From the NCBI RefSeq assembly GCF_029227915.1, contig NC_079880.1:30993501-31057500 (forward strand): 64,000 nt of DNA, written 5' to 3'. The notes beneath the pieces are model-generated. The model saw only the letters and a program-made list of their open reading frames with translations. It was not told the DNA's origin and did no database searches. Below are positions 1 to 11,399 of the stretch, one piece after another. The stretch comes from Hydractinia symbiolongicarpus. Its lineage: Eukaryota; Cnidaria; Hydrozoa; Anthoathecata; Hydractiniidae. Made by a program: the position numbers and the translations under genes. Every line of letters starts with the position of its first letter. Within the stretch, counting starts at the first letter, position 1.

Positions 1-35
1 AAAATAATTAAAGATGTAGCTAGTTAACCTGCATT

Positions 36-3000
36 CACGGTCGTTCAAAACCGCGATTTTAAGGAAATAAAGTGTGCGCATGCGCCAAAAATTTTTTTAA
101 AAAAAGCGCCTACGGTATAAGATTATGACGTCATCGATATTGACCTCACTCTCTATTATCTTGTTTTAGTTGCCCAATAAAAGAAAATTTAACATTTTTT
201 TCTTTTAAAACTAAAGAAGGATGACCATAGACTACTATTTCCCCTTTGGTTGCGACCCAGGGCAGCCTAAACAGACGGCAAGGTCCACAAAAGCCCAGAT
301 GGCTAGTTCACAATTTACCAGTACAGGAGCACTCTTGTACAACATTCTGACGCAAGGTTTTGCCTAAAAATTACTTTTCCTGTTTGTATGTATCCCTTAT
401 CGAGCGTTCTATCGTATTAGGTAGTAGCTGCCACTTTTTTTACTACTAAAATTTTGAGCTTTTCTACACCATACATTTCACTTTCGTTTTCACAAAAAAA
501 TGGTTGACAACTATTAGAAATGTAAATTATTATACTTCTAAAATTAAATTTATAAGGAAAAAAAATAATTCATCTGATCTGTAACCTTAGCTAGCTCTAA
601 GGTTGGTCTTGATTAGTTTTCTAGAAGCCTGCTAAAACTAAACGTAAATGTGAGAAAGCTAGCTTCACTCAGACTCAGTGGACCCCAATGGAAATAATCC
701 ACTAACAATAGGTTTTTGTGATTTTCTGGGCTAGAAACATTTTAAATGTTTATCATTATTGTTGTTGTTGTTAGACTAGCAACTGATTGCAAATGAAAAA
801 AATTGTACAGTTATATATGTGTTAAACGAAAGCACACACATTTTTAGACATTTAAGCCTAGACCATTCCTTAATCGTGAGATTTTTCACCACGAAAGTCA
901 ATCTGAATTATATAAAAATAGTTTACAAATTAGGCTATTACAAGTATTTTTTATTTCAATTCATAATCTGTATTTAACGAATATATTCTTATTTCAAACG
1001 CATCCAACAAAAAGTGGTAATCGAACAAATCGGCAAGCTCCTCTGTTTCATCATTGTTCCATCTTTTTTTTTAACCGCTTCTGTCAACAAATCTTCACAT
1101 GCAAATCACGTTTGAATGACGCTTGAAATTGTGAATTGTTGGGTCAAAATTACTTCAATGAAATCGTGCCAACATGTTTTGTATCATAGAACAATTTGGG
1201 ACTGGTGCCCTAAAATGTGAACAAACAGAAAGTACAATATAAGCTACCAGAATCACGTGTGCAATGTGTGGCAATTGTTTTCAATCTTTTATAATTCAAT
1301 AATTTAACAGACCAGCCGTCACATTCAATGGACCCCGGGTACAAACCTCGTACAGCCCACTTCCCGGTTCTGGGTGATTCTGGATAGTTCCAGTGTTTAC
1401 CACAACCGCAGGCTAGGTTATTTTTGGTTTGGAAAACAATGATTAAGCAGACGGCAGGGCCTACAAAAAGCTCTTATCTTTTAAAAAAACCTGAGGCTCT
1501 CATAAAAAAGCATGTAAAATGATAGCAAAGTGTGCATAAAAATGTACAGACATGTGAGTTAATGTTTAACATATTCCTGTGAAATCCCTGACTTTTTTCT
1601 GATGAAACTATTTTTTTTGGCGAGATAAACATAAATTTTTCATGATTTATCAGACACCACAAACTCGGCATAAGCCTCAATTATAAAGTCAAAAACTTTT
1701 TCCAGGGTACGAACAGATATGCTGTCCAAATAAATGCACAGGAGCATCTCTGGTTTAGTGTTACTTGTTGTTTTGTTAATTATATACATATTAGAGAAAA
1801 ATATTATTGATTTCTTTTTGTATGAGGTTTTTCATTAACAAACAAACCTTCACTGCGAAAAATTATTTTTAGCAGAACTATTAATAAACCCCTAACTAAC
1901 CCCTAACCCCTTTTGGGGAACTGTGAAACAGTCAGGGTAAACACCTAATTAGACAACATGACCTAATTAGGTGAGTCATTTAGTTAGGCGACAAGATGTA
2001 GTTTAATTACGCTACCCGTAGTCTAACTAGGCGAACGAAAACTTTCTGTTGTAAATACGTCGAAATCATTGCGTTTCGCACTACAATTTTTATGTGAATG
2101 CAGACAATTTTGACCAATTATCGTCTTATTTGCATCGCACATTGGCAACTTATGGCCCAAACCTTGTGTGGCAATATTTGTTGTTTTAAATAATGGATTT
2201 CAGCCATCGACGCCACAGGAAAAAAAATATGGCGGACGAAAACGTGGTATTGTTTGACTAAGATTTTAACGATGTTAAAACAGGATGTGAATAAAAAAGA
2301 AACGTTACAAAACAAATTGTTACCACATCCATCTTAAAAAAAATACTTTTTTTTTGCGTTTTTTGTGAAAGAATATCTTCATTAAATTATTGCGGATTTT
2401 ACTATCGTCACCTAAATAGGCGACATGTAATATTTCATTTTAACATAATTCTTACTTGCGCGAGCATATCGAGGCACGAGTGACAATTTTGGAATCATGG
2501 TTGCGTAGACTATTCATTCTGAACAAAGTGTTTTTGCGATTTTTTTTAGGAATGTGTGAGAAGCCATTAAATATTGTAATGTCTTAACTAGGTTACATAT
2601 GGTCTAACTAGGGTACAATGAGTCGTCTAAATAGGTGGTATGCCCTAATTAGCCTACCGTCGCCTAATTAAGTGTTTACCCTGACTGTGAAAGGTTAGGG
2701 GGTAGCCACAAGCAACATTTTTCACATCTAACACTGGTTTATTGCTTATATTTATCTTATTGAGTGCACAATTCCCATTTAAAATAATGATATTTACCGA
2801 TTTATGAAGTCTTGTAAAAGGTCATTTCCAAGGACCAATTTCTTTCAGAAAAAAAGTGGCAGCCACAAACCACTGGTTTTATTTGATAAAATAGGCTATC
2901 AGCTTTCAGGAAACACATGTCTTAAAGCATGACTTTGCGTTGGAAGGCAAATATCTTCATTTTCCACCAACATATAAAATTTTATGATCAAAACATTGCT

Positions 3001-3259
3001 ATTCTTTCTGTCTCCTCCCAACAAAAGTGAAAGTGATCGGGTAGTGGAATCCAGAGTTTTTGTATAGTCCAAGGCCTGCTCTACTAAAATAAAATCTTTT
3101 TAAGAGATGATCTCTACCGCAGAGGCTCGAAAAACATTTGTTTTTAAGGGAAATTTAAAGCACGTGCGATGGTGGCCATTATGAATCGCTTGCGGCAGAA
3201 AATTTGATAACAAATAATGGCGCATGCGCACACTTTTTTTCCTGCCGTAAATGACCGTG
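36..3259. mobile_element. Putative 3.2-kb TIR element, non-coding
   Basis: The left end (36-93) and the reverse complement of the right end (3203-3259) share CACGGTC at the tip and, further in, the 17-base AGTGTGCGCATGCGCCA, with a gap between. CATT flanks both ends (32-35 and 3260-3263), a possible 4-bp target duplication. I see no coding potential inside. A short internal duplication (CAGACGGCA...CACAAAAGC type) recurs near 276-298 and 1449-1471. A separate MITE sits within it. The terminal match is imperfect, so this could be two related fragments rather than one element. Confidence 0.4.
1929..2687. mobile_element. 759-bp MITE with CTAATTAGG-rich ends
   Basis: Terminal inverted repeats start CAGTCAGGGTAAACAC on both sides (1929-1944 and the complement of 2672-2687). 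They are flanked by TGAAA on each side (1924-1928 and 2688-2692), a 5-bp target duplication. Just inside each end are repeated variants of CCTAATTAGGCGAC / CTAACTAGGCGAC (about 1945-2030 and 2585-2675). No ORF of interest is inside. The superfamily is not identifiable from the tips alone. It interrupts an otherwise continuous flank, so it is a later insertion into the 36-3259 element. Confidence 0.75.
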
Positions 3260-3279
3260 CATTTGGCATAAGATTTATT

Positions 3280-3790
3280 GCTGAGAATATTGCCATATTA
3301 ATAGCCAAACTGAATTTTAACACTCACTTTTTAGGTTAATATATGAGCTAGCTAAGTGGCTACATCCTCGACATAAAAATTAATGTTGGGTTGGAGAAAA
3401 ACCTCCTATACCAAACAAAATTAGTAAAAAGTAAGGCTATTAGCTAATAGAATATTCGTTCCTAGCCAAAACTCCTAAAACTGGTGCGTTTAAGATCTGT
3501 ACGTAGCTAAAAAAAACGTGACAATATATTTATCCTAACATTTTAGAACATACAAAAAATCAATGTTACGAAAATAAAAAGCTTATAGAAGACAAAAAGG
3601 TGAAACAGACTTAGAAACAACACTGACCACCATTACTTTTTAAAAACTAAAATGGCCATCATGTTTCTTCGTTGGCATGTCTAGGCCGCGAAAGTCTTGA
3701 TTCGTTTTTCAAAGAATCAGACGTTTTGATTGGTATACACGTGCGAGCGGTCAAAACAAAGTCAGTTAAACTGTCAGTAAAACCATCCTA
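3280..3790. repeat. Dispersed repeat family, partial copy A
   Basis: This stretch resembles parts of 47860-48240 and 55085-55450. Shared blocks include a CACTTTTTAG block, a GCCACAxxCTCAACATAAAAA-like block, a TTATACCA block, 'TAGCCAAAA..CCTAAAACTGGTGCG', and a 3' block GTGCGAGCGGTCAAAACAAAGTC. The order of blocks is the same in all three. Non-coding. It is probably a fragment of a transposable element that I cannot place. Confidence 0.5.
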
Positions 3791-4559
3791 TTTGTTTTCT
3801 GTGGCTCCTGGGCGGAATCGGCGATTAAGGTCACGGGGGTAAATTATTATTAAAAATGGCGCATTTAAATAATGAATTCATTTTAATCACTTAATTTTTT
3901 TTTCAAATTAGAGGTTTATCAATTAAATTAATTAAATTATGTAAGGAAATAAATTAATTTTTGTAATTTATTTTGATAAATCATAAGATTTCCAATTAAA
4001 CAACCCCTAGTTTCTAAAAATTCGCGGTAAGATCAGAGGAATATCGGTAACCCTTTTGAACAGACAAAATACGGTTATTATTATAGAGATTCCTGTAGAT
4101 AGCCTCCCAAGGGAATTTGAATCAATTTTTTTATTTGTCCATGTATGTTTTTCATACAAAACAACTACGAGAAGAATCCCTTTTTGTCTCCATTATGTTT
4201 TTTATGGCGGCGATACTTTTTTATCTTCCTTGCAATTTATTAAGGTGGTAACAATGAGAAAAATAGTTTACGTTAAAAGAAAAAAAGTTAAGGTAAATTC
4301 TTAGTCAGGTGCTAGTCGGGGAAAAAAATTGGGGGAAGTTTTGTTCGAAGAAAAATTAGGTCACTTGCCAATTTAGTCACTTTTCCACGACTTTTTTTCC
4401 CCGATAAGGTATCGTCTATAATATAAAATACGATGAGTGTATTCGTATGGCCGCAATTTTCCTGTGACGTGATTGGAAAAGTTGTCTCAAATGTTGATCG
4501 ACACATTTAACGTCGCGACGTCAATAACATTAACTTAACGTCAATGTCTTAAGGTGAAA
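3791..4559. other. AT-rich stretch with no recognised feature
   Basis: I see no gene here. A short inverted pair (TCGGGGAAAAAAA near 4317 and its complement near 4395) could form a hairpin. Short ORFs on both strands show no recognisable motif and are probably chance. Confidence 0.4.
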
Positions 4560-6345
4560 GCTGCTAAATTTTTATGTCTCATCTTTCCAAAATTGTTAGA
4601 TATTGGCTATTACTAGAAATTACTCCCTAAATTTCTCTAAAAACTTTATATCTGTAAAATTTAAAATATGACATCAGAATTTATTTTATTAAGAGAATAT
4701 ATGTAAAAAATTGAGACACGTGAAACACCCGATATTCGTTTTTTCCCGCATTTTTATCCAATTTACCAATCATATAAAATAGTTAAAAACCGAAAAATAA
4801 GATTCTTTGTTAAATTATTGGGAATGTCAAACACAATGTGGAAAAAGTTCCAAAACTTTTTTCACATTCTGTTTGCACGCAATTAACAAGCCTGACGTTA
4901 CAGGTAAAGTTTCTCAAATTCATTTTGGACAGTCACAAGTTGTCACAAGTTATTCAAACTTGCGAAAACTCACTTCCAGTGCTTTCATAAATTGAGATAT
5001 TTCAAACAGATGCTGATATTGATCTCGGATCGGATAAAGTGGACAAATTTGATAATACGGACAGTTTAGTTTGGCATTGTTTGAAATTGTTTTTATGAGA
5101 ACTCTCACTGGGCTTTCAAGCATGCTCATCCACGGAGCGTACACTTTAAAATGTTCGAAGAGATCTTTTGTGATTGGACCTTTTTTCATTTAAAAATATG
5201 AATTTAATATATCTTTCATAGAAAATGATAACAAAAAAGAAAACGCAGATCGCAGAAAATGCATTTATTTTAATAAAGTTTTCATAAAAAAGAATTTTTG
5301 CAATTCAATTGTTTTATTAACGAAAAAGAAAGTTGCAAAGTTATTTTGTGCCTGGGACCAAATGTGTCATTTTACATAACTTAATTTTCTCAATAAGGTA
5401 CAAAATCTTTAAAACAAATACCACAATTTTTCACCTTAAAAATGTATTTGGTTCTAAAGATTTTTTACAACAGTGTGAATATCGCTTTCTTTTTTTTTGT
5501 TTTTATCCACTTGACGGCTCCATGTTTTAAGAACGTTTAATAATTATACAATGCTGTATGGGATGGGTTGTTTCACCCCGTTAACCCTATTCGGTCCGGG
5601 GGGGGGGGCGGATTCCGCCCCCCCCCCCCTGACGGTTTTTTTTTAATAACTCCTGATTGCTTTGTTATATGGCTATGATACTTACTGAGTTTCAACATTT
5701 ATCTATTAGACACCTGCTTGCTAATTTTTTAGGTCCCATACCTTTCAAAGGCTTTGATATTGACCATTACTCGAAACTACCCCTAATAATCTCTATGAAA
5801 TCCTTATAAGGGGGAAAATATAATAACTCCTGTTAGGAATATCCTTAGAACTTGAAACTTGCAACACAACTTTGTTTCATCAAGAAGAATCATTTAGAAT
5901 AATTTGAACACGTGACTAGTCCGATTTCCCGATTTCGTCGGATTTTACCCGAAAATCGGAAAAAACGGATTTTCGGGCAGTTTTTGGCAATTTTTTATCC
6001 GATCCATGTAAAAACCGGAAGATATGTTAAATAACTTTAATTAGCTTTCAGAAACTTCAAACAGAATGTAAAAATTTGCTCTAGAACAAAAGTAATTATA
6101 TTTCAAGCAGATAGTGGCATTTTTAACAATTTTCAAGCTTCTGATGACGTCACAGAAAATGTGCTGACGCAAGCAAAAGTTTATTGGCGCCATTTTGTTC
6201 ATTTTATGACGTAATATAAGTGTGCCAAGTTTGATTCAATTTGAACAAACCTATGAAAAGTTATTGAGGGGGGGCGGAATCCGCCCCCCCCCCCCCCCCG
6301 GTCATAGTATGTTCGAAAAACCCCGGACCGAATAGGGTTAAGGGG
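4560..6345. repeat. Duplicated segment, unit 1
   Basis: Much of this segment recurs, diverged, at 6690-8690. The clearest pair is 4935-5035 against 7017-7100, where about 80 bases match with few differences. Further pairs are 5036-5100 against about 8030-8075, 5430-5535 against 8105-8205, and 5700-5830 against 8210-8330. Order and orientation are the same, so this is a direct duplication. Unit 1 lacks the roughly 930-base insertion seen in unit 2 (about 7100-8030). Non-coding. Confidence 0.6.
5585..6337. mobile_element. piggyBac-type MITE, 753 bp, TTAA target sites
   Basis: TTAA flanks both ends (5581-5584 and 6338-6341). The terminal inverted repeats read CCCTATTCGGTCCGGGG. TTAA duplication with CCC-starting tips is the hallmark of piggyBac-type elements. 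Inside each end is a G-run/C-run palindrome around GGCGGATTCCGCC (5602-5630 and 6268-6300), which would form very stable GC hairpins in AT-rich DNA. No ORF. Related ends occur at 59963-60010 and, decayed, near 8660-8690. Confidence 0.7.
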
Positions 6346-6689
6346 CTTAAATAAAAAAGTGACTGGTCGTAATGATGGGAGATGAATGGTTCTAACAATG
6401 TATATGTAGTATTACATAATTTTGAAGAGCTCCGTCAATTTTCATCCTATTAGATCTTATTGAGGGGAGGACCGCCCTTCCCCTCCCCTCCACCCTGCCG
6501 TTTTCTTTAATATGTATTTTTTGCTATGCTGCATAGTTATATTACTTACTGACTTTATAAATGTATCTATTGGAATCTTTCTGTAAAATTTTGGTCACGT
6601 GATGAATCCGCTTACCAGATTTTACCAGATTTTTGGCGTTTATTCGTGCGAACTATGTAAAAACCGGAATATATGTTAAATAACTTTTA

Positions 6690-8690
6690 TTTGGTTGTCA
6701 GATGTTGGATATTACTTGAAATTACTACCTAAATTTTATGCCAGTAAAGTCCTAAAATTTACAACAGAATTTATTTTATTGAGGGAAAACTTATTAAAAA
6801 GTTGGGGCACGTAAAACACTCGCAATTTTATTCAAATTTACAATCATATAAAATAGTTCAAAAACGGAAATAATAAACTTTGTATATAACGAAATTATCG
6901 GGAATGTCAACCAAAATGTAAAAAAAGTTCTAGAACTAGCAGACATTACGGGTATGTTTCTTTCATGACACACCACCAAGCTAAGTTTAAATTAATTTTG
7001 AAAAGTCTGTCGTATGTTATTCAAATTTGCGAAAACTCACATCCAGTGCTTTCATAAATTGATATGTTTCAAACAGATGCTAATATTGATCTCGGATACA
7101 AAGCCACATCCTTTGGTTCCCCTAGATAAAATGTCTAAATTTCAAGAATTGTCTCTTACCTGTTTTCAGACGACAAATTCATCTTAGAATACGGTGGTAA
7201 GTAGCGCTAGTTATAAATTTCGGTTTATATTGTGCAATCCGGTACTTTTCGCAACAAAGCGCAAAAAAACTGCATAGCAACGCCAATAGCGACCATTTTT
7301 GTCATTTCAGGAAGCTTTCTGCATCTTGTTCCGTGTTTAACGCCTGAAAATTGCTAGATTCCACTTTCGAGCCTCTGAAGATAATAAATTACAGTTCCAA
7401 AAAGTCAAACGTATTGTTGCACAAGCAGTCACAAAGCTTCATTAACAGTGTACCCACCAAAGTGAACTCGTCATCAATTAGACCTAAGACTTATAGTGCT
7501 TTTGTCGATCCACAAGTCAAGAATGTTCATAAAATAATCTTTAAACAAGTTTTTTGCCGTTTAAGTTTGAAATCCACGCGAAACAAGAATTCTCAAGATC
7601 GAAGCACACACACTTTACAATTTCTTCTGTCATTGCAGGCCTTAGTACCACTTAGTGTTTAAATGAAACCGATTTTCAATTCACGTTTTGCCTTTCAGTT
7701 CTGTTGTCGAGGTATTGCCTGTTCCGTCCTGTGTTAGCTTTTCTTTCGTCTAAAAAATACCGCATCAGTTCTCAGACGAGTCAGCCTTACGAAAATGCGT
7801 TTCACTTAATCCATACACGTGACCCTTGAGGAACCTACGCGGCCAAAAACGTTTGAAATAGTACATGTTATTCAGTTATTTGGTTAAGGCGTCGAGCAGC
7901 AAAATGTCATATTTTGCCCATAGCAACGGGTAACCATGGCAACCAATCAATTAAATTTTTATCTCATCAAGTATCTTCAGAAAAGACAATTCTCTGCGAT
8001 ATAGTTTTTTTTCTAGGAGAACCGCCTTAAAGGGGACAGATTTTATAATACGGAAAGTTTAGTTTGGAAGTCGAGATTACAAAATCTTAAAAACATTTTT
8101 TTTCCCTAAAAATTCATTGTGTTCTAAAAATCTTTTCCAACAGCCTGAAGATTGCTCACATTTTTTGTTTTATCCACTTGACGGACTCCATGCTTTGGGA
8201 ACGTTTTCATCTATCTAATAGACCCCTGTATGAGAAATATTTAGGTCCCATATCTCTCAAAGCTGTAGATATTGGCTATTACTCAAAACTGCCTTCTATG
8301 AAACCCTTATAATGGGGAAAATACAATAACTCTTGTTAGGATTATCCTTAGGAGAATCCTAAGGGAATCTTTCTGAAAATTTTGGTTAAGTGATAAAACC
8401 GATTACCCGATTTTTTCATATTTTAAACAAAAATCTGGAAAAAACGGATTTTAGGGCAATTTTGGCTTTTATTCATACGGACTATGCAAAAAACGGAAAA
8501 TATGTTAAATAACTTTTATTTGGTTATCAGAAACCTTAAACAAAATCTGAAAATTTGGTCTAGACTCTAGAATATAAGAATTGAACTTTAAAGCAGATAG
8601 TGTAGTGGTATATTAGACAAATTATTAGACAAAGATCCTCCCAGTCATAATATTATGTTTGAAATACCCCAGACCGAACAGGCTTAGTTA
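6690..8690. repeat. Duplicated segment, unit 2, with insertion
   Basis: Diverged second copy of 4560-6345 in the same orientation. It ends in a decayed piggyBac-type terminus (CCAGACCGAACAGGCTTAG near 8665-8685). The stretch about 7100-8030 has no counterpart in unit 1. It includes an open frame at 7351-7662 (+, TTG start, 103 codons) that I do not recognise and consider probably chance. Confidence 0.55.
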
Positions 8691-8918
8691 CTTTGCTCGG
8701 TCACAGTAAAGAAATCCAAGACCAAACATCTCAACAAGCAACGACATTATTTTTCGTCAATAGTACCAGAGAGTAAGTTAGCTAGACAAAGAAAAAAAAG
8801 GAAGTACGTCAGACTGTAGTAAACCAAAAAGTCTTCAGAATTTACTTATTCTGATGGTTCTTGCACATATTACTTACTGATATTGACTCAACGCACGTAG
8901 CATTATACTATATGATTA

Positions 8919-10080
8919 CCGTAAATGACACTACCCCCTAAGAGACATTTTTTCACTAAGCGCCGCTGCTTGAATAACCGCCACCTTTCTATAGCCAGTG
9001 GGGCGCTTATTTTATTACACGGCTATCAGGAGGGGGCGCTTATTTGGAATAAGGCATAAAAAACAACAAAAAGTTCCAGATCAACTTTTTGATAATTTGG
9101 TAGCATTTGTTTTAAATGTCCGCCGCTTGTCTATGAAACATCCATACAAGGCTGCTAATGTCATAGGTATGGTTTCTTCTACAACAGTGGACGGCTTAGG
9201 GAAAATACAGTGACGGTAAAAACAATTTTTATTGTTTTTAAAGGTGTAAAGCGTGAGTCAGCCGCAATGGACAAAGAGTTAAAAAGTTGCTATATAGTAT
9301 TATCCCCAAACGGCTGAATGAACACTGAACTAACCAATATATGCTTAATAAAGTTCTCGGAGCTTTCTAATTTACCCGTCGCTATCTTGTTTGGGATTCT
9401 TATGAATGTCACATCGAGGACAGTGTAAAATGTTCTCTACACTCCAAAAAGATTGACGTATTTAATGTACCAGGCAGCTGTACACAATATATTCGAACTC
9501 CGGACGCAAGCTGGAACGAACCCTTCAAAGCTCATGCAACAGAAAAATACGATGATTGGCTAAAGGAAAAAGGAATTAGCAAGCTCGCAACTGGGGGAAA
9601 CTTTAAAACCTCCACCCCGACGTACAATCATAAAATTGATCCTGGAGGCTTGGGAAAAAAATATTCCAGAAAATATAAAAACCTCTTTTAAATAATGTGC
9701 ACTGAACCTTGCCACAGACGGATCAGAAAACGATCGTATTCACTGGACATCTTAGAAAGGCAGCTTCCATCTTAACTGAGAAAGATACTGATGAAAATAG
9801 ATGAAAATGTTGTCACAGCAACACGCGAGTTTCTCACAGTCGATTCAGACCACTAAGACGAAGACGAAGATGAAAACATTGAGATAGATTAATTTTTGTT
9901 TAGATGTTGTTCGTTAAAAGTGAAAAGAAAGAAATGAAATGACACATTTCATTTGTTTTTATTTTAGTAGAGTTAATATGCGCCCCTGCTTAAATATGCG
10001 CCCCTGCCGAAAAAGCTCTCCCCCAAAAAAACATAAATATTTTAAATAAGCGCCCCGAGCTCTTACTCCATCATTGACGG
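8919..10080 (+). mobile_element. Decayed pogo/Tigger-type DNA transposon
   Basis: The ends are inverted (CCGTAAATGA at the left, TCATTGACGG at the right) and each is flanked by TA, as expected for Tc1/mariner-pogo elements. Just inside, both ends carry GCGCTTATT / GGGGCGCTTATTT type motifs. The interior carries a broken DDE transposase on the same strand. Confidence 0.65.
9054..9895 (+). pseudogene. pogo/Tigger-like DDE transposase remnant
   Basis: Pieces in shifting frames resemble the DDE_1 superfamily transposase of pogo/Tigger elements. In order I read LFDNLVAFVLNVRRLS (about 9084-9131), MVSSTTVDG, KRESAAMDKELK (about 9250-9285), SPNG*MNTEL, then a long open piece (about 9380-9690) with VWDSYECHIED, VPGSCTQYIRTPDASWNEPF and EKYDDWLKEKGI. 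The Asp of VWDSYECH and of PDASWN are the usual second and third catalytic positions. The last readable part is acidic (DEDEDENIEID, near 9855-9890). Several stops and frameshifts make it non-functional. The N-terminal DNA-binding domain is not visible. Confidence 0.7.
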
Positions 10081-10616
10081 TATAAGTGGCTTTATTGACG
10101 CATTATGTGCGAAGAAAAACATTTTGAGTCGAGATGCACGCTTAATAAAAACTAAAAACAATTGTTTTAAAACAAAATAAGAGCAACCTGATTGCGAATA
10201 TTGCGAAAAACAAAAGCAACTCATGCTGTTCTTTGTTAAACTGCTGGGATTTTTTTGTTTGAATTATTTTCTTTTCTAACATAAACTAACTGCGAAATAA
10301 TACTGGCCCTATTGGCACTGTTTTCTTGAAACCTGAAATACTCTAATTCAAAGGAAATCGGTCAGCTCAAAAGCAGCGTTGCTCCACAGATGAGGGTAAT
10401 TATGATCGTTAAGACAGTGAAAACATTGGTGCTTACATTAAAGAAAAAAAGAATATGTGAAGTAATCTATCAGAGCAAATTTTGATTGGATTGCAAAAAA
10501 AATGAAAAAACAATAAAACTTTATTAATATAACTTAACGAAAGTGCTAAATCATGCCGGGCTCACAGACGATGTGCCCGTTGTCCATGTTATATAGCTGC
10601 ATACGAGCTAGAGAAT

Positions 10617-10693
10617 GTCTGTGACAGGATTTGAACCTACACATGAATTTAGCAACACCTCCATAAATTACTTCACATATTACTATGCTAGAC
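10617..10693 (-). tRNA. tRNA-like / SINE-head remnant
   Basis: On the minus strand a perfect B-box-like GGTTCAAATCC lies about 45 bases after an A-box-like TAGCATAGTAA, and GTCT at one end can pair with AGAC at the other over about 77 nt. The T-arm is only partly paired and no convincing anticodon arm forms. This fits a degenerate tRNA pseudogene or the RNA polymerase III head of a SINE better than a working tRNA. Confidence 0.25.
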
Positions 10694-10974
10694 TCAAATA
10701 AACACCTGAATGCCATATTGTCTATATCTATTTGGTCCGGGGGTTTTCAAACATAGTCTTTTGGCTGTGTTAGCACTTTTCCTGTCATGTCAATTAAAGC
10801 TTGAAATTTGTTAAAATACCAGGATCTGCTTAAAAATGAACTACTTTATTTCTAGATCAAATTTTCGCATTCTGTTCGATGTTTCTGAGAATTAATAAAA
10901 GATATTTAACATATTTTCCTATTTTACATGCATGAAAAAATTATATGAATTACCCGGAAATCACAAGATAATAA

Positions 10975-11360
10975 AGGATCCTGGGTACAGAGTTCGAAAA
11001 GAGTCCGATACGACCTCTCTTCATACCGTCATACAAAATAATAAAAGCCCTGGGTACAGAGTTGAAAGGAATCGGGCCCTGGGTACAAATATAAAAAGGA
11101 GTCCGATACGATGTTGAATAATTTTATGCAAAATATCAAAACACCCTGGGAATAAAGTTGGAAAGGAGTCCGACCCGACGTCTCTTCATGTGTTCATGCA
11201 AAATAATAAAGGCCCTGGGTACAAAGTTGGAAAGGAGTCCGTTATGAAATTCTTAATAATTTTGGGTACAAGGTTGGAAAAGAGTCCGATAACGTTTCTT
11301 AATATTTTACACAAAATACCAAACTTGGGAACGAAGTTGGAAAGGAGTCCGATACGACGT
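10975..11360. repeat. Minisatellite-like array, GGAAAGGAGTCCG core
   Basis: About seven irregular units carry GGGTACAAAGTTGGAAAGGAG followed by TCCGATACGA or variants, separated by AT-rich spacers such as ATGCAAAATAATAAA. Unit spacing varies (about 35-75 bases). The open frames crossing it on both strands are products of the repeat and have no recognisable domain. The same core recurs tightly at 16066-16205. Confidence 0.8.
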
Positions 11361-11399
11361 TTTAAAAAAAGATCTGGGTACAAAGCGAATAGTAGTCTG

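Noticed and set aside
7351-7662. 103-codon plus-strand ORF
   Set aside because: TTG start, no recognisable motif, and it lies in the non-duplicated insertion of repeat unit 2; too little support to call a gene.
10975-11360. Regularly spaced direct repeats resembling a CRISPR array
   Set aside because: Spacing is irregular, units are degenerate, there are no cas genes, and the window is eukaryotic.
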